Shown piece after piece: positions 19,381 to 22,089 of a stretch of 22,089 nt of DNA (its first letter is position 1; each line of letters starts with the position of its first letter). The stretch is from contig CAWCTB010000050.1 in the NCBI GenBank assembly GCA_963798275.1, positions 1 to 22,089 of the forward strand. The letters are read 5' to 3'. The notes beneath the pieces were generated by a model. The model had not been told where the DNA came from and made no database searches. It saw only the letters and a program-made list of their open reading frames with translations. The DNA is from CAWCTB01 sp963798275 (GTDB taxonomy: Bacteria; Acidobacteriota; Terriglobia; Terriglobales; Acidobacteriaceae). Position numbers and translations under genes: made by a program.

Positions 19381-20253
19381 CTAGAAGGTGGTACCGGCCG
19401 TGCTGTTGTTCATTTCGTTGGCTTCGCCACCGTGGCACTCGCGGCAGAACTGTGCTGTCTGGTTCGAGCCGACGGTGGTGCTGCCCGGGTTGTAGGGTGC
19501 ACGGATAAAGAACATCGACTGATAGTAGCCGGACGGCAGGCCCGATTTCGGGCCCTGAGTAACTTTCACCACGTTCATCACGTGCTGATTGTGGCAGGTG
19601 GTGCAGGTGACCACCGGGGTGCCGTTGTAGTTGCCGGGGCTCACGAAGAAGCCGTAGTTCTGCACGAACTGGTACATCTGTGTGCCCTGGGGATAGGTGA
19701 TCTGACCGTTGACAATGGTGCAGTCCCAGTTGTATTGGCCGCCGCAACCGATCGCGGCGTTCAAGCCCACCGGGTGGTCGTTCATATAGTTGCCCGCCGT
19801 GGTGCCGTCGTCGCCGAGCAAGGTCGGAATCGTATTGTAGGTACCGTAGGTAGAGGGCAACGTCTCGTACACCGCATTTCTCATCATCGCGCCCCTCGCG
19901 AGGTTGCCGTCGTGGCAGCTCAGGCACTCGGTGATGTTGCGGTCCGGGGTGGTGGCATCCAGGCCAGGCAGGGTCTCAGTCCAGGTCCCTTGATCACCAA
20001 ACTGAATCGTCTGGCCGACCAGCGAGCCTACGTCCTGGCCCCACAGCGCGTGGTTGCCAGCCTGGGCATACGCGGTCTTGGCTGCGCCGTTGCCGTACGC
20101 GCCGCTGTGCGGAGCGTGGCAGGCCGTGCAACCCCGGCCGTAGTTAAGGTGAGCGCCGAGAACGTCATTCGGTGGAGAGTAACCAATTTGTGCCATCGCA
20201 GAAACTGAGAAAATGGCCGCGATAGCGAGGGCCAGAAATGTACCTCTCTTCAT
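19381..20253 (-). CDS. Secreted tetraheme c-type cytochrome
   Basis: The 290-residue protein starts with a signal peptide (MKRGTFLALAIAAIFSVSAM, cleavage after AMA-Q likely) and carries four CxxCH haem motifs: CTACH at 42-46, CLSCH at 110-114, CTTCH at 217-221 and CRECH at 270-274. An additional Cys pair at 170 and 178 may form a disulfide. It is probably a periplasmic electron carrier; the redox partner is unknown. The ATG at 20253 is chosen because it begins the signal peptide; GGAGG lies about 15 nt upstream, rather far. The in-frame extension to 20343 is rejected. It is followed by a strong terminator and may be cotranscribed with the upstream zinc-ribbon gene. Confidence 0.85.
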   Translation of the reverse strand: MKRGTFLALAIAAIFSVSAMAQIGYSPPNDVLGAHLNYGRGCTACHAPHSGAYGNGAAKTAYAQAGNHALWGQDVGSLVGQTIQFGDQGTWTETLPGLDATTPDRNITECLSCHDGNLARGAMMRNAVYETLPSTYGTYNTIPTLLGDDGTTAGNYMNDHPVGLNAAIGCGGQYNWDCTIVNGQITYPQGTQMYQFVQNYGFFVSPGNYNGTPVVTCTTCHNQHVMNVVKVTQGPKSGLPSGYYQSMFFIRAPYNPGSTTVGSNQTAQFCRECHGGEANEMNNSTAGTTF

Positions 20254-20427
20254 AGCGTTCTTAGAACCTCCATCACCGGCTCGTTGGCCGGCATCGCGCA
20301 GTAATGTTTTCGGTTTAAGATCCGCAGTCTGGTTGCATGCCACCTGCGGTCCATCAATTCACCCCTGGGTCCCCACAACCCTGATGGTTCGAACTCCTTG
20401 CCTACCCCCCACGGGTACGCAGGACTT

Positions 20428-20685
20428 TTATTTGCCGCGCTTCTTCTTCCCAGAAGTGCTGGTTGATCCGGCGATCTGCCCGGTCACGCTCTCCAGTACC
20501 TTTTGAAACGCTACTTCTTTAGTCAACTCTTTTTTAGGGTTTTCATTGTGACGGTACGGGTGTTCCGTGTTGCAGGTGCGGCAGAGAACCTTCAGCACAT
20601 CTCCTCCATTCATCGCCACGATCGCGTGATTGGTGCCGCGCTTGCATCGCGTGCAGTAGTCATCAATGGCATCGCCCAAACGCAT
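20428..20685 (-). CDS. Small zinc-ribbon protein of unknown function
   Basis: The 85-residue protein has two CxxC knuckles (YCTRCKRGTNH and VLCRTCNTEHPY) spaced like a zinc ribbon, then a Lys-rich polar tail ending GKKKRGK. The start at 20685 is preferred over a GTG at 20715 because GAGGACGGA precedes it. It lies 174 bp upstream of the cytochrome gene on the same strand. A nucleic-acid-binding or structural role is possible, but no function can be assigned. Confidence 0.62.
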   Translation of the reverse strand: MRLGDAIDDYCTRCKRGTNHAIVAMNGGDVLKVLCRTCNTEHPYRHNENPKKELTKEVAFQKVLESVTGQIAGSTSTSGKKKRGK

Positions 20686-20857
20686 TCCGTCCTCGCCCGC
20701 GCTGCCGCTTTGCACCGAAGCGGGGGAATGTTACCACAGCCCGGCCCATTCTTGCACCACGATTCTGCAACTCTCGCGCGGCAAGCCGGGAACCCATCGC
20801 GCCTCGGTTGCGTATTCAGCGAGAAGGGGCTAGGTCACACTTAAGCCGGGAGGGCCC

Positions 20858-21430
20858 ATGAGCGCCCTGCAACTCTGCAAAGACCTTTGGCTGGCGTGGG
20901 TTATCGTCTGGTTCGCCTGGGCGCTGCGCTCCAAGCGTAACCAGCAGAGCATTGGCCTGGGTCCACGCTTGACCTACACCATCCCCGTGCTCATCGGTTC
21001 CTGCCTGGTATTTATGGATCGAAAAGCTGTGCCGCTGGCGTTCTTGCATGACAAGCTTGTGCCGGCGCAGCCGTGGGTCGAATGGCTGGGCGTCGCTCTC
21101 ACCTTGTTTGGATTGTTGTTCGCGATTTGGGCGCGATTGCATTTGGGACGCAACTGGAGCAGCGTGGTCAGCGTGAAGGTTGAACACCAGCTCATCCGCA
21201 GCGGGCCCTATCGTTTCGTGCGTCACCCAATTTATTCCGGTCTGCTGCTGGCCCTGATCGGTACAGCCCTGTGTCAACGGGAACTTCGCAGCTTGCTTGG
21301 GTTGTTCTTTCTCTGGCTGGGATTCACGCTGAAGAGCCGCCTGGAGGAAGGATTCATGGCGCAGACTTTCGGCGCGGAGTACGAGGACTACCGCCGTCGC
21401 ACGGGCGCCCTGATCCCCCGCGTGCCGTGA
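20858..21430 (+). CDS. Isoprenylcysteine carboxyl methyltransferase-like membrane methyltransferase
   Basis: The 190-residue protein has several membrane helices (residues about 10-25, 42-58, 72-92 and a C-terminal pair) and the family signature RSGPYRFVRHPIYSGLLL near residue 115, followed by RLEEGFMAQTFGAEYEDYRR. This is the ICMT/PEMT fold, which uses S-adenosylmethionine to methylate lipid-linked or membrane substrates. Bacterial members rarely act on isoprenylcysteine, so the substrate is open. The ATG at 20858 follows GGGAGGG. It is a single gene between two minus-strand genes. Confidence 0.83.
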   Translation: MSALQLCKDLWLAWVIVWFAWALRSKRNQQSIGLGPRLTYTIPVLIGSCLVFMDRKAVPLAFLHDKLVPAQPWVEWLGVALTLFGLLFAIWARLHLGRNWSSVVSVKVEHQLIRSGPYRFVRHPIYSGLLLALIGTALCQRELRSLLGLFFLWLGFTLKSRLEEGFMAQTFGAEYEDYRRRTGALIPRVP

Positions 21431-21464
21431 ACTCGACTGCAATCGATCCGGTGTCGTCGCCCTT

Positions 21465-21629
21465 TTAGCTCTTTTTGGACGTTACCGCAAAGAACGCTGC
21501 GACAGCCTGCTCCACATTCGGGCTGCCGCACTTCGGACAATTGACCTTGCCCTCTTCGTGTTCGCTCAAAGTCAAGACCAGCTCGAAAGGCTTCTGACAA
21601 TCTTTGCAGATGTAGTCGTAGACGGGCAT
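21465..21629 (-). CDS. FmdB-family zinc ribbon protein
   Basis: The 54-residue protein starts MPVYDYICKDCQKPFELV and has the second knuckle NCPKCGSPN, giving the CxxC...CxxC zinc ribbon typical of FmdB/CxxC regulatory-type proteins, ending in a short FFAVTSKKS tail. The function of these proteins is mostly unknown. The ATG at 21629 has a strong GGAGGAG ribosome binding site; the in-frame extension to 21734 is rejected. Confidence 0.88.
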   Translation of the reverse strand: MPVYDYICKDCQKPFELVLTLSEHEEGKVNCPKCGSPNVEQAVAAFFAVTSKKS

Positions 21630-21797
21630 CGGACTCCTCCCGCACATGAGGTCTGCAAGGAAACTGTAACGCTGATTTGCTGCCCTGGGGAGAGAAATCC
21701 TTAAGGTGTTGCGGCAAGCGTCCCAATTCGCCAATCTTGGGCGTAATGCCTTTTGGCGGCCACTGGATCGGCCGACGCCAAGGTCCCGCCAGCGAAC

Positions 21798-22089
21798 TCA
21801 CCCGATATCGGTCCACTCCGGCTGGTAGTCCCTCCAGATGCCGCCCCGGTAAATCTGGCGCACCGGGACGTCTGCGGCGTGTTTGGCGCCCTTGGCCCAC
21901 TGCCACGCCGCCCCTATTTCTGAAGCCTCGAAGTAACAGGTGTCGGCTTCAGCCAGAACCGTGGCACTGAGGGACATCGATTTCACTTCCTCCCACTTTG
22001 AGGAGCCCACGACGGCGACCCGGGCGATGTGGTCGGAGTACTGTCCAGGAAACGCAACTCCTCCCAGCGGGCCCTCCAATCGACGTCGC
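21798..22089 (-). pseudogene. SpoIIAA-like (STAS/SEC14-type) protein, partial and frameshifted
   Basis: The right window edge cuts this gene. The outermost codons read DWRARWEELRFLD in one frame, and after a -1 shift near 22035-22048 coding continues as YSDHIARVAVVGSSKWEEV and CYFEASEIGAAWQWAKG, stopping at 21798. This order (WxxxxWEELxF, then IARVAVVG-KWEE, a Cys/Tyr-Phe segment and a Trp-rich helix) matches the SpoIIAA-like family, small alpha/beta proteins of unclear function. Adding one base (giving LDQYSDH) joins both parts. The N-terminus is outside the window. Confidence 0.65.

Noticed and set aside
18996..19508. 170-codon plus-strand ORF between cysD and the cytochrome
   Set aside because: It runs through the cys promoter, the palindrome, the cytochrome terminator and into the cytochrome gene, without ribosome binding site or known domain.
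20344..20427. tRNA-like T-loop sequence GGTTCGAACTCC
   Set aside because: The flanking bases do not form T, anticodon or acceptor stems on either strand, so no tRNA gene is supported.
1..22089. CRISPR array, insertion sequence, integrase or prophage
   Set aside because: No regularly spaced repeats, transposase or integrase motifs, or terminal inverted repeats were seen on either strand.

Overview
The window is GC-rich and gene-dense. The gene set and protein styles best fit a soil-type member of the Acidobacteriota: a class III polyhydroxyalkanoate (PHA) synthase, a PhaR regulator, a transcarboxylase-type carboxyltransferase operon, an assimilatory sulfate operon, and an outer-membrane porin with an N-terminal coiled coil. 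This assignment is inferred from recognised families, not from a search.

Layout. (1) 339-4412, plus strand: a tight four-gene operon for a biotin-dependent carboxyltransferase. It encodes a 5S-like oxaloacetate/pyruvate subunit, a 12S-like acyl-CoA subunit, a small OadG-like membrane subunit and the 1.3S-like biotinyl carrier. (2) 4471-4839, minus: a small membrane protein. (3) 5195-11966: a polyhydroxybutyrate (PHB) locus. It holds an 896-residue fusion (unknown N-terminal domain, FabH-like ketoacyl synthase III, FabG/PhaB-like reductase), then on the minus strand phaC, phaE and a phasin, then divergently phaR and a second SDR reductase. The 71 bp between phasin and phaR contain a 21-bp near-perfect TGCA palindrome, probably the PhaR operator. 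No beta-ketothiolase is present. The fusion suggests that acetoacetyl-CoA is made irreversibly from malonyl-CoA and reduced by the same polypeptide before PhaC/PhaE polymerises it. (4) 12120-18866, minus: cysD-cysN-cysH, then a YeiH-family transporter, a small membrane ORF and a porin, i.e. sulfate activation and APS reduction with associated transport. CysN carries a kinase-like C-terminal domain without a P-loop, and CysH has the iron-sulfur cysteines of APS reductases, so the pathway probably bypasses PAPS. A promoter, a cysteine-rich leader ORF and a foldable leader precede cysD. (5) 19381-22089: a tetraheme cytochrome c with a clear terminator, a small zinc-ribbon protein, an ICMT-like methyltransferase, an FmdB-type zinc ribbon and a partial SpoIIAA-like protein.

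Sequence quality. Between about 8.5 and 16.7 kb, and again at the right edge, many genes are broken by single-base frameshifts although coding character and catalytic residues continue on both sides (phaC, phasin, porin, YeiH, cysN tail, cysH, SpoIIAA-like). Genes between 339 and 7885 and those from cysD to FmdB are intact. Uncorrected sequencing indels are the simplest explanation, but real decay cannot be excluded from the sequence alone.
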